64,000 nt of DNA from Beijerinckiaceae bacterium (lineage in GTDB: Bacteria > Pseudomonadota > Alphaproteobacteria > Rhizobiales > Beijerinckiaceae). Below are positions 25,754-33,757 of this stretch, piece after piece (position 1 is the stretch's first letter; each line of letters begins with the position of its first letter). Under the pieces are notes generated by a model. That model was not told the DNA's origin. It saw only the letters and a program-made list of their open reading frames with translations, and ran no database searches. The stretch covers positions 1 to 64,000 of the forward strand of contig JAIELD010000008.1 of assembly GCA_019753285.1 (NCBI GenBank), read 5' to 3'. Position numbers and translations under genes: made by a program.

Positions 25754-26341
25754 ATGCGATCCAGGTTGGCCGGCGTCATTGATCGAGACTGTGCTCCGAC
25801 CTGCAAGTCGTTGCCTGCCACGCAAGCGTCCCATGTTTCAAAATCCACGGTGACCTTTGTGACCATCCTCTCTGATGAGCGAAAATATTGGGGCGTGGCG
25901 ATCACGGCCGCTGCCGCCCTCGCGCTTGCATACATCCCCGCGTCGAGCCTGATCGAAAAACAGGCCGGCGACGCCGTGCCTGCACCAATCTGCACCGCGC
26001 CTGCGCTCACCGCGGGTTCGGAGGAGGGGCAATTTCTCGCCGAAAACAACGCCGCGATGAACCGGATGATGGCGGGCATGGAGATGAGGCCAGGCGGCGA
26101 CATCGAGACTGATTTTGCAGCGATGATGACCGCGCACCATCAGGGGGCGATCGACATGGCGGTCATCTATCTCCGCTACGGCCGCAACGAGCGCCTCCGC
26201 CGCATCGCACAGGGGATCGTCGTCGAGCAACAGCAGGAGATCGCCGCGATGCGCCTCGCGCTTGGGTTGCCGCCGGCAATGAAGCCTCTCGACATGCAAC
26301 GGAGGCGCATCACGCCTGATCAAGGCATCGCAGCCCGATAG
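25754..26341 (+). CDS. DUF305 membrane-anchored protein
   Basis: Up to 195 aa. One membrane segment (GVAITAAAALALAYIPA) precedes a DUF305 ferritin-like helical domain, with the signature FLAENNAAMNRMM and MMTAHHQGAIDMA (paired His) and a second helix EQQQEIAAMRLALG. DUF305 proteins are small periplasmic or membrane-tethered, often near copper or redox genes; the function is not established. The start is uncertain: ATG at 25754 is used here, but a GTG about 100 bp downstream, just before the membrane segment, is equally possible. Confidence 0.72.
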   Translation: MRSRLAGVIDRDCAPTCKSLPATQASHVSKSTVTFVTILSDERKYWGVAITAAAALALAYIPASSLIEKQAGDAVPAPICTAPALTAGSEEGQFLAENNAAMNRMMAGMEMRPGGDIETDFAAMMTAHHQGAIDMAVIYLRYGRNERLRRIAQGIVVEQQQEIAAMRLALGLPPAMKPLDMQRRRITPDQGIAAR

Positions 26342-26374
26342 TCGCTTCGCCAAGATGAACAGGAGAAACGAGGA

Positions 26375-27820
26375 ATGACCAATCACATCCTTTCAGCCGC
26401 GCTGCTGGCGACCGCTGCCTTCATCCAGCCGCTCCCGGCCTTCCCCGGCCAGGCGCCCGGCGCGCTCGCCGACCCGGACATTCCGATCAGCCATCGCGAC
26501 CGCGTCTACGCGGCCGAGCAGTTCTCGAACACCATATCCGTAACCGACCCGGTCGATAACAGGCTGCTCGGCGTGATCCGTCTGGGCGATCCGCAGCCAG
26601 GCAATTTCAGCCCGCTCTATCGCGGCCAGGTGCTGGTTCATGGGCTAGGCTTCTCGCCGGACCACAAGACGCTTGCTGTCGTCTCGATAGGCTCGAATTC
26701 CCTCACCTTCATCGACACCGCGACCAACGCGGTGAAGCATACGACCTATCTCGGCCGCTCGCCGCATGAAGCTTTCTTCACGCAAGATGGGAAGGAAGTC
26801 TGGGTCACAGTGCGCGGCGAGGATTACGTTAGCGTATTGGACGCCAGCAGCTACGAGGAGACAGCCCGCATCAAGGTCGCCAATGGGCCGGGGATGCAGA
26901 TCTTCTCCCCGGACGGCAAATACGGGTATGTTTGCTCGTCATTTTACCCGGAGGTGGCGATCGTGACGGTGGCCGACCGCAAGATCGTCGGCAAGGTTGT
27001 CCAGGCGAGCCCCTTCTGCCCTAACATTGCCGCCTCGCCCGATGGCAGGCAGGTCTGGTTCACGCTGAAGGACACGGGCAAGACGCAAGTCTTCGACGCT
27101 AAGCCCCCCTTCGGCCTGCTCAAGACAATCGAGACGGGGCCGATCACGAATCACGTCAATTTCGTGCATCGTCCGGAAGGCACCTTCGCCTACGTGACCG
27201 TTGGCGGGCTCAACCTCGTGAAGGTCTTCCGCACCGATACGTTCGAGCAGACTGCGATAATTTCCGTCGGTGACCTGCCGCACGGCATCTGGCCGTCGGG
27301 CGATGGCACCCGCGTCTATGTCGGCTTGGAGAATGCCGACATGCTGACAGTGATCGATACCGGCACGAACAAGATCGTCGCGACGGTGCCGATCGGCCAG
27401 GCCCCGCAGGCCCTCGTCTACGTACCCAATGCCGTGCCTGCCGGCGCAGGGACCGACAATCTGGTGCCGCTCGCGGTTGCCGGCCAGGCCGCCCACCTGT
27501 CACTGGCGAGCGTCCAGGGTGGCGAGGCGCGCCCGACAAGCGTGTCGTTCTTCGATCAGGGGTTGGTCCAGATCGTACAGGCAGCGGTGACCGGGCTCAA
27601 GCCGACGAAACCCTATGTGCTCGCGTTGTCCGAGCATGCCGACGGCAAGGGCGTGCTACAGCCTCTCTCTGCGTTCATGACGAACCCGGCCGGCGCGGCC
27701 ATCGTCAACGCGACCGGGCCGATCCGGCAGCTCGTCGACGCGAAGGATACGCGCCGCTATCTCGTGGTCGTCGAGGGTACGCCAGGCCAGTTGGGCAGTG
27801 TGGTCCAGGTCCAGCAGTGA
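26375..27820 (+). CDS. Secreted YncE-type beta-propeller protein
   Basis: A 481-aa periplasmic protein with a signal peptide (about 1-25) and repeated beta-propeller blades of the YVTN/YncE kind, such as NTISVTDPVDNRLLGVIRLG, NSLTFIDTATNAVKHTTYLG and NADMLTVIDTGTNKIVATVP. The last 120 residues form a separate beta domain without a recognised motif. GAAACGAGGA precedes the ATG. It follows the DUF305 gene by 33 bp, so the two are probably one operon. Propellers of this kind act as binding or scaffold proteins; the ligand is unknown. Confidence 0.83.
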   Translation: MTNHILSAALLATAAFIQPLPAFPGQAPGALADPDIPISHRDRVYAAEQFSNTISVTDPVDNRLLGVIRLGDPQPGNFSPLYRGQVLVHGLGFSPDHKTLAVVSIGSNSLTFIDTATNAVKHTTYLGRSPHEAFFTQDGKEVWVTVRGEDYVSVLDASSYEETARIKVANGPGMQIFSPDGKYGYVCSSFYPEVAIVTVADRKIVGKVVQASPFCPNIAASPDGRQVWFTLKDTGKTQVFDAKPPFGLLKTIETGPITNHVNFVHRPEGTFAYVTVGGLNLVKVFRTDTFEQTAIISVGDLPHGIWPSGDGTRVYVGLENADMLTVIDTGTNKIVATVPIGQAPQALVYVPNAVPAGAGTDNLVPLAVAGQAAHLSLASVQGGEARPTSVSFFDQGLVQIVQAAVTGLKPTKPYVLALSEHADGKGVLQPLSAFMTNPAGAAIVNATGPIRQLVDAKDTRRYLVVVEGTPGQLGSVVQVQQ

Positions 27821-27892
27821 GCGACGCATAAGCAGCGCGCCCGCCCCAAGCGGCGATCTGTGGCTTTGAGCGGATCGGCGCGGGCATAGCGT

Positions 27893-27908
27893 GCGCAATC
27901 TCTTGCGC
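27893..27908. terminator. Hairpin between convergent YncE and DUF1488 genes
   Basis: GCGCAA and TTGCGC flank a TCTC loop in the 120-bp gap between convergent genes. Perfect 6-bp stem, no T run; a weak terminator candidate. Confidence 0.3.
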
Positions 27909-27940
27909 CTGCCCGGCAGCATGAGGCTAAGCGCCCGCCG

Positions 27941-28216
27941 TCACGGCTTGAACAGGTGCGGATTAAGGTCCCGGCTCGTGATGACGACCAAGCCGCCTTC
28001 GATGACTCCAGCGTCATACTTGCGGCTGGCGATGTCCTTGATCAGCAGGCTCACCTGCTCGAAAACCTCTTCAGCCTCGACATTGAGGTCGGCGCCCCGA
28101 TCGTCGAGGGCATCCCGTTGCACGAAGCATCGAACGATCGTCGCTCCATCCTGCATGCTGAAATATGCTCCCTCCAGCTGGAAGTCGGGCAAGTCGGTGC
28201 GTTCGGTCAAAGGCAT
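27941..28216 (-). CDS. DUF1488-like small protein
   Basis: A 91-aa protein starting MPLTERTDLPDFQLEGAYFS, which fits the small DUF1488 pattern (a strand, a DGATIVRCFVQRDAL core and a terminal helix with an acidic turn). No signal peptide or membrane segment. The ATG at 28216 has a strong GAGGAG eight bases upstream; the longer frame to 28267 lacks one. It follows the AraC gene by 66 bp on the same strand. Function unknown. Confidence 0.65.
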   Translation of the reverse strand: MPLTERTDLPDFQLEGAYFSMQDGATIVRCFVQRDALDDRGADLNVEAEEVFEQVSLLIKDIASRKYDAGVIEGGLVVITSRDLNPHLFKP

Positions 28217-28282
28217 TTCGTTCTCCTCGATTTCGTCAGATATGTTGCCAAGAACTCCGCGTGACATCGTCGTCCTTGTTTG

Positions 28283-29251
28283 TCAGTTCGGCAATTTCGA
28301 CTGATTGAAGTCGTTCGACTGCCTCCAGGCGTGCGGAGGTTTGCCGACAAAGCGCTTGAACACGGTCGTGAAATGCGACTGGCTTTCAAACCCTACCGAC
28401 AGCGCCACATCCACGACTGACGCATTGCGGGTCGCCAGGAGTTGCTGCGCTTTCTCGACCCGGCGTCGAAGCAGATATTCATGGGGGCGCAGGCCGGTGG
28501 ACGCCTTGAATTGCGCCGCGAAATGCATCCGTGTCAGGCCTGCGGCGGCCGATACGTCGGCAAGGGTCACTGAGCCATCGAGATTGTCGTCGATATAGTC
28601 GACAGCGCGCTTCAGCCGCCACTTGGCGAGTTCGTTGGCGCCTCTGCCTTCGCCGGAGGTGGCGCGCCCAGCCTCCGAAAGCAGTTTGGCGACGAACGCA
28701 GTGCCGAGCGAGTCGATGTAACGCTGGCCGAGCGCCCCGTGCAACTCGTCCGCAAGGAGCAGGGTCTGCCCGAAGCGCTCGATCCACGGAGCGCGAAAAA
28801 ATCCGTCCTGCTTAGAAAGGCCGCGAAGCGAACCTTGCGGGAGGTCTTGCGCACAGTCTTCGATCAACGTGTTCGGGACGTGCAGGTGCAGCGCATCGAA
28901 CGGACCATTGAAGACGCAGCGTGCTGCCACCGACGGCAAGGTGACGTGCAGGCTTCCGGGCATCGCGCTGCCATCGTGAACGGTCTTGCCCGTCAGGCTC
29001 AACCACATATTCGTACGACGCAAGACGATCGTGATGATGTGGGTGTCGCAGGCCGTCTCAGCTCGTTCCTCGCGAACGCCTTCGTTCAGGGATTGCCAGC
29101 GCGAAACAGCAATCTTCGCATGACGGCGTCGGCCGCTTGCCTCAGGCAATTTGCGCCAGGCGCGCTCGCGGGCAATAAGCGCCGAGAACGCCTCCGCCTC
29201 AGCGTTGGTGGCAGCTGGGCTGATTGTGACTGTGCGATTGAAGTCGGTCAT
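28283..29251 (-). CDS. AraC-family regulator, divergent from FdhF/YdeP oxidoreductase
   Basis: A 322-aa AraC-type regulator. The N-terminal domain (about 1-210) has no recognised effector fold. The C-terminal domain contains LADVSAAAGLTRMHFAAQFK and VVDVALSVGFESQSHFTTVF, the two helix-turn-helix units. It is divergent from the molybdopterin oxidoreductase at 29610, the natural candidate target. Confidence 0.9.
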   Translation of the reverse strand: MTDFNRTVTISPAATNAEAEAFSALIARERAWRKLPEASGRRRHAKIAVSRWQSLNEGVREERAETACDTHIITIVLRRTNMWLSLTGKTVHDGSAMPGSLHVTLPSVAARCVFNGPFDALHLHVPNTLIEDCAQDLPQGSLRGLSKQDGFFRAPWIERFGQTLLLADELHGALGQRYIDSLGTAFVAKLLSEAGRATSGEGRGANELAKWRLKRAVDYIDDNLDGSVTLADVSAAAGLTRMHFAAQFKASTGLRPHEYLLRRRVEKAQQLLATRNASVVDVALSVGFESQSHFTTVFKRFVGKPPHAWRQSNDFNQSKLPN

Positions 29252-29609
29252 GGGTCACCTCCAGACCCATTCGTGGCCGAGCTGCGCCGCAAAAGCTTGG
29301 GCGTTCAACTGAAATTTGCTGAAAAGCTCGGTTTCGTTTTTCAAACGCACGACGCACAGCGAGGCGAAAAATCTTCGACAACCATCTCTGCTTCGATCTC
29401 GCCGGTCATCTCCCGCGGCCATCGGCCGCCGCGGCGATGCATATCCGCAAATGGTGCGCTCTATTCGAAAGACCGAAAACTGGTTGGCGGCGGTGGCCAT
29501 GGGAAATGAGCGCTGCAGTTGTGCAAATCCGAAACAATGCTCCGATTTGAAAAGACGAAGGTTTCCTCACCCTTTCATCTGGCCACCAGACCGACGAATG
29601 AGGATCAAG
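29252..29609. other. Divergent intergenic region araC / fdhF
   Basis: 358 bp with promoters expected on both strands. A perfect 15-bp inverted repeat, GCGGCC ATC GGCCGC, lies at 29415-29429 and could be an operator or a structure. An open plus frame continues into the gene at 29610 from upstream, but the region before 29610 has no homology. Confidence 0.4.
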
Positions 29610-31904
29610 ATGACAAAAAAATCTGTTGGCGCCTATCATCAGCCCGCCGGAGGTTGGGGAGCGCTCAAGGCGCTCGGCAAGGCGCTGCTCATCCAGGGAG
29701 CGCCGGTCAAAAGCGCGGCCACGCTCAGCCACATGAACCAGCCGCAAGGGTTCGATTGCCCCGGCTGCGCCTGGCCAGATCCCAAGCATACCTCGTCGTT
29801 CGAATTTTGCGAAAACGGCGGCAAGGCGGTCGCCTGGGAGACGACCTCGAAACGGTGTACGCCCGAGTTCTTCGCTGAGCACAGCGTCAAGGAATTGTCA
29901 GGCTGGGACGATTATCAGCTCGAGATGGCAGGCCGCCTCACGCATCCGATGGCTTATGACGCTGCGTCGGACCGGTATCTGCCTGTCGAATGGAGCGAGG
30001 CGTTCGCCATCATCGGTTCACATCTGAAAGCGCTTCCCGATCCGAACATGGCGGAATTCTACACCTCTGGCCGGACATCCAACGAGGCCGCGTTTCTGTT
30101 TCAGCTTTTCGTGCGCGAATACGGCACGAACAATTTTCCCGACTGCTCGAATATGTGCCACGAGGCGACCAGCGTCGGCCTGCCGAAGTCGCTTGGCGTG
30201 GGCAAGGGCACGGTTCTGCTGGATGATTTCGATACCACCGATTGTATCTTCATCTTCGGTCAGAACCCCGGCACCAACAGCCCGCGAATGATGACCAGCC
30301 TGAGGAATGCATCACGTCGGGGTGCGACAATCATGTCGTTCAACCCCTTCCGCGAGCGGGCGCTCGAACGCTTTCAGGCACCGCAGGCACCGCTCGAAAT
30401 GATGACACTAGGCTCGACACCGATCAGCTCCAGGCTGTTCCAGGTTCGCGTCGGCGGCGATGTCGCGGTGCTCAAAGGTATCATGAAAGTTCTGGTGGAA
30501 GCGGATGAGAGCGCCCGCCGCAGCGAATCTCCCGAAATCCTGGATTGGACCTTCATCCGCGGGCATACGACCGGCATCGAAGCGCTGATCGATGATTTGA
30601 AGACAACGCAATGGACCGACATCGAACGGCAATCCGGGCTGACGCAGGAGGACATCGCCTACGCCGCCGAGGCTTACATGAAGGCCCAGCGGGCGATCAT
30701 CGTCTTCGGAATGGGCATCACCCAGCATTCGCGTGGCGCGAACAACGTCCAGCAGATCGCCAACCTGGCTCTGCTGCGCGGCAATGTCGGGCGGGACGGC
30801 GCGGGCGTCTGTCCGGTGCGCGGCCACTCGAACGTTCAGGGCGACCGCACGGTCGGCATCACCGAGAAGCCGACGAAGGAGTTCCTAGACAATCTGGAGC
30901 GGCGCTTTGGCTTCAAGCCCCCCGCCGAACCGGGGCATAACGTGGTCACGGCGCTGAAGGCGATGATCCGCGGCGAGGTGAAGGTGTTCATCGCGATGGG
31001 GGGCAATTTCGCCGCCGCCATTCCGGATTGGCAATCGACGCGCGCCGCCCTGCAAAAGCTCGATCTGACGGTCCATGTCGCCACCAAGCTCAACCGCAGC
31101 CATCTGGTCCACGGCCGCGATGCGCTGATCCTGCCATGCCTCGGGCGAACCGAGATCGACATTCAGGCGAGCGGGCCCCAATCGGTCACGGTGGAGGACT
31201 CCATGTCGATGGTGCACGCCTCGGCTGGTATGAACCGGCCGGCATCGGAGCAGCTCATGAGCGAGCCCGCCATCGTCGCCGGCATGGCCCAAGCCACGCT
31301 GGGCGATCGGTCGGTTGTCGATTGGATGCGGCTCGTCGGCAATTATGATCTGATCCGCGAGGACATCGAAGCCGTCCTGCCGATCTTCCAGGGCTACAAT
31401 GCGCGCATAAGGGTGCCGGGCGGGTTTCACCTGACATCGACGGCGCGCGAGCGCATCTGGGCGACGCCATCAGGCAGAGCGAACTTTCTCGTCTTCGAAG
31501 GCTGCGGCGAGGATCCGCCGGAAGCGGACGAGGATACGCTTTGGCTCAGCACGATGAGAAGCCACGACCAGTACAACACCACGCTCTATTCGCTGTCGGA
31601 CCGCTATCGTGGCGTCTACGGCCAGCGCGACGTCATCTTCCTCAACGAGCACGAAATCGCGAGACGTGGCCTTGCCGATGGCGACCGCGTGGACGTCGTT
31701 ACGGATTCAACCGATGGTGTCGAGCGCGTCCTGCGGGATTTCCGCGTGGTCGCCTATTCGTTTCCAGACGGCAGTTGCGCTGCCTACTTCCCCGAGGCCA
31801 ATCCTCTCGTGCCGCTCTATGCCCACGACCCGATGAGCTTCACGCCGTCGTACAAGTGCGTGCCTGTCAAGATCGTGCGCTCGGAGAGGATAAGGCCGGC
31901 TTGA
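29610..31904 (+). CDS. FdhF/YdeP-family molybdopterin oxidoreductase
   Basis: A 764-aa bis-MGD molybdenum enzyme of the formate dehydrogenase H/YdeP group. The N-terminal cysteines (CPGCAWPD, then FEFCENGG) could bind a cluster, though the YdeP branch differs from true Fdh. Other landmarks: FYTSGRTSNEAAFLFQLF, CSNMCHEA, IFIFGQNPGTNSPR and the C-terminal cofactor domain near FLNEHEIARRGLADGDRV. Length equals YdeP (about 760 aa). AGGATCAAG places the start at 29610. YdeP takes part in acid resistance in E. coli; the substrate is unknown. Confidence 0.86.
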   Translation: MTKKSVGAYHQPAGGWGALKALGKALLIQGAPVKSAATLSHMNQPQGFDCPGCAWPDPKHTSSFEFCENGGKAVAWETTSKRCTPEFFAEHSVKELSGWDDYQLEMAGRLTHPMAYDAASDRYLPVEWSEAFAIIGSHLKALPDPNMAEFYTSGRTSNEAAFLFQLFVREYGTNNFPDCSNMCHEATSVGLPKSLGVGKGTVLLDDFDTTDCIFIFGQNPGTNSPRMMTSLRNASRRGATIMSFNPFRERALERFQAPQAPLEMMTLGSTPISSRLFQVRVGGDVAVLKGIMKVLVEADESARRSESPEILDWTFIRGHTTGIEALIDDLKTTQWTDIERQSGLTQEDIAYAAEAYMKAQRAIIVFGMGITQHSRGANNVQQIANLALLRGNVGRDGAGVCPVRGHSNVQGDRTVGITEKPTKEFLDNLERRFGFKPPAEPGHNVVTALKAMIRGEVKVFIAMGGNFAAAIPDWQSTRAALQKLDLTVHVATKLNRSHLVHGRDALILPCLGRTEIDIQASGPQSVTVEDSMSMVHASAGMNRPASEQLMSEPAIVAGMAQATLGDRSVVDWMRLVGNYDLIREDIEAVLPIFQGYNARIRVPGGFHLTSTARERIWATPSGRANFLVFEGCGEDPPEADEDTLWLSTMRSHDQYNTTLYSLSDRYRGVYGQRDVIFLNEHEIARRGLADGDRVDVVTDSTDGVERVLRDFRVVAYSFPDGSCAAYFPEANPLVPLYAHDPMSFTPSYKCVPVKIVRSERIRPA

Positions 31905-32380
31905 CAAATGGCTGACCTTTGGACGCGTCTGTCATGAGGCGGACCGTCTGCTTCTCGCTCCGTTTCGCGATATCAATTGCTCGCTGCGCTGCTCGGATTG
32001 GCGCTGCCATCGTTGCTGCGTGAGCGAAGCCTTGAGGTCGTCAATGCACGACAGCATGAAGTCATCGCTCGATTGCTGGATTGCCACTGCTTTGGGACAC
32101 AAAGCTGATAACAAGAAGTGAAACACGCAGACAGTTTTGCGCGAAATACGTCGATAAATCAATGTTTTGTATGGATGGACAGTCTGCCTGCGGATCAAGG
32201 CTCCCGAGCTATTTGTTTTTTCTGCAATCCCGAAGGTTCGTGGAGAGACGGCTTATCGATTTAAAAATTTCGGTGCGTTCGACGCTTTTTTTAGATCAAT
32301 TGCGTCGACCAAGTGCCGTTATCGAACAAAATGGGTGGAAACGTGGGTCGCTAGGCAGGGCCATGAACCCAACCGCATCT
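31905..32380. other. Gap left of the low-GC methyltransferase
   Basis: About 475 bp without a supported gene. GC content falls sharply from about 32080 onward, with runs of T. It contains the left copy of the direct repeat (32185-32205). The minus-strand frame at 31932-32198 has no good ribosome binding site or recognisable domain. Confidence 0.4.
32185..32205 (+). repeat. Left copy of direct repeat flanking the methyltransferase region
   Basis: TGCCTGC, two bases, then ATCAAGGCTCCC. The same two blocks recur at 33412-33435 with a five-base spacer. The pair brackets the AT-rich methyltransferase gene. Confidence 0.5.
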
Positions 32381-33247
32381 CTAATGGCGCAACTGAAGGA
32401 ATACGATAAGCTGATACGGATCGAGCATGGTACGGTCCAGTTTTACAACTTTCAACTGTGGAAAATTACCTTCAAAATAGTTCAATGTCATTGATGTGTC
32501 GCCGTATGTCACGTCTGAGTCTATTGCAGGACGATCATGTGGCAAAAATGCAAATCCGGTTTTTCTGTGTAGGTCCGTAAGACGTTGGCGGTCGGTATTG
32601 CTAACGTTCGGATCAATAGCCCAATATTCCACAGGCCTGATTGTTATGACAAGTAAGCCATCTTCGGTAAGGTAGTTTTGTAACGTCTCAAGCGCCATGC
32701 GAGTGGCCCGCATGGACAAGTGTGTGAACACTGAGAAGGCATATATGAGATCGAATTTGCTATTAAATGGCAGCGACGTTGGAAGGTAGTCTGACAGTTC
32801 AACTGCACTCGGGACGCGCGCAGCCTTGCAAAGTTCTATGGATTGATCCCACGGATCGCACCCCACAATTGAGTCCGGGTTGGTGAAATAATACATAGAC
32901 CGCATGATGCGACCGTAGCCGCAACCGTAGTCAAGAATGCGAGCGCCGTCTAACGGCCGATCGCATATAGCTTGAAAATTCTGCGCAACGACCCGAACGA
33001 AATTATTCGTTTGCCCCAGTAATGTGAAGCCGTGACTGCCGGTCCAATTCTGCTGAGCTTCTTGTGACGCCATCGCCGGAAGCAAGACGGAAAGATTCGG
33101 TAGGTCCGGATTGGGCATGGAAATCATGATCAGCCCGAAATCGTCGAGAGGCAGATCACGCAGTATTGACAGGCAGTGATTTAAGCCGTCAGACGAACTT
33201 GCCGCAGCTTCGGCACGGTCAACGGCGTCCTTCACAAATTCAAACAT
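32381..33247 (-). CDS. Class I SAM-dependent methyltransferase, foreign composition
   Basis: A 288-aa methyltransferase. Motif I is ILDYGCGYGRIMRS (about 103-116), followed by GCDPWDQ (acidic motif II) and FDLIYAFSVFTHL (motif IV). A short N-terminal extension has no match. No signal peptide. GC content and codon use are far below the neighbours. It lies alone between two copies of a direct repeat, which points to recent transfer. Substrate unknown; sugar or lipid O-methylation is typical of such genes near surface-polysaccharide loci, but no such locus is seen here. Confidence 0.82.
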   Translation of the reverse strand: MFEFVKDAVDRAEAAASSSDGLNHCLSILRDLPLDDFGLIMISMPNPDLPNLSVLLPAMASQEAQQNWTGSHGFTLLGQTNNFVRVVAQNFQAICDRPLDGARILDYGCGYGRIMRSMYYFTNPDSIVGCDPWDQSIELCKAARVPSAVELSDYLPTSLPFNSKFDLIYAFSVFTHLSMRATRMALETLQNYLTEDGLLVITIRPVEYWAIDPNVSNTDRQRLTDLHRKTGFAFLPHDRPAIDSDVTYGDTSMTLNYFEGNFPQLKVVKLDRTMLDPYQLIVFLQLRH

Positions 33248-33757
33248 TCATTAAATTTCCCAGTGCGAATTAGGGCGCACCCTATGCCGGGAGACCCCGG
33301 AAGGGTCAATAGCTTCAACCTGCCCGCCTACCAGATTTCAGTTCAGTTGAATGCACCTTGCCGGAACCTTGCAGGCGGTTAGCGCTTGGTAGAGCCCTCA
33401 TCTGTCAATCTTGCCTGCTACAAATCAAGGCTCCCCAGCCAGCTCCATTTTTCCCCATATCGTCTTGAAGCATTGCCCTACGGCGGCAATGGAAAACGGC
33501 CGGTCCGTTGCGCGTGCATGACGGGCATCTGCGAAGCTATTGTCGGCGTTGACATGCTTGCGATATCGGTCCGTTGCTTTTCCGGAGCTGCTTTTCTATT
33601 TTCCGGGCTCAATTAGCCGCGACAATGCTCTGTCAATCATTTAATGCTACGAGCGTTTGCAGTCCGGGCGGGGCCGCGTCAGTCAACTGCGGCCGGTCTG
33701 CTGCATCTCGTCCGTGGCCATCATTGATCCCGGCCATCAGTCGACCTGGAAAGGTCC
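33248..33757. other. Gap upstream of type I secretion genes
   Basis: 510 bp. The left part is AT-rich like the methyltransferase; composition returns to normal right of the second repeat copy (33412-33435). No gene supported; the promoter of the secretion operon is expected near the right end, with GGAAAGG before the ATG at 33758. Confidence 0.4.
33412..33435 (+). repeat. Right copy of direct repeat flanking the methyltransferase region
   Basis: TGCCTGC, five bases, then ATCAAGGCTCCC. Partner of 32185-32205; 19 bases are shared in two blocks. Confidence 0.5.

Noticed and set aside
31932-32198. Minus-strand frame of 88 aa
   Set aside because: There is no ribosome binding site or family pattern, and it spans the composition change near the direct repeat.
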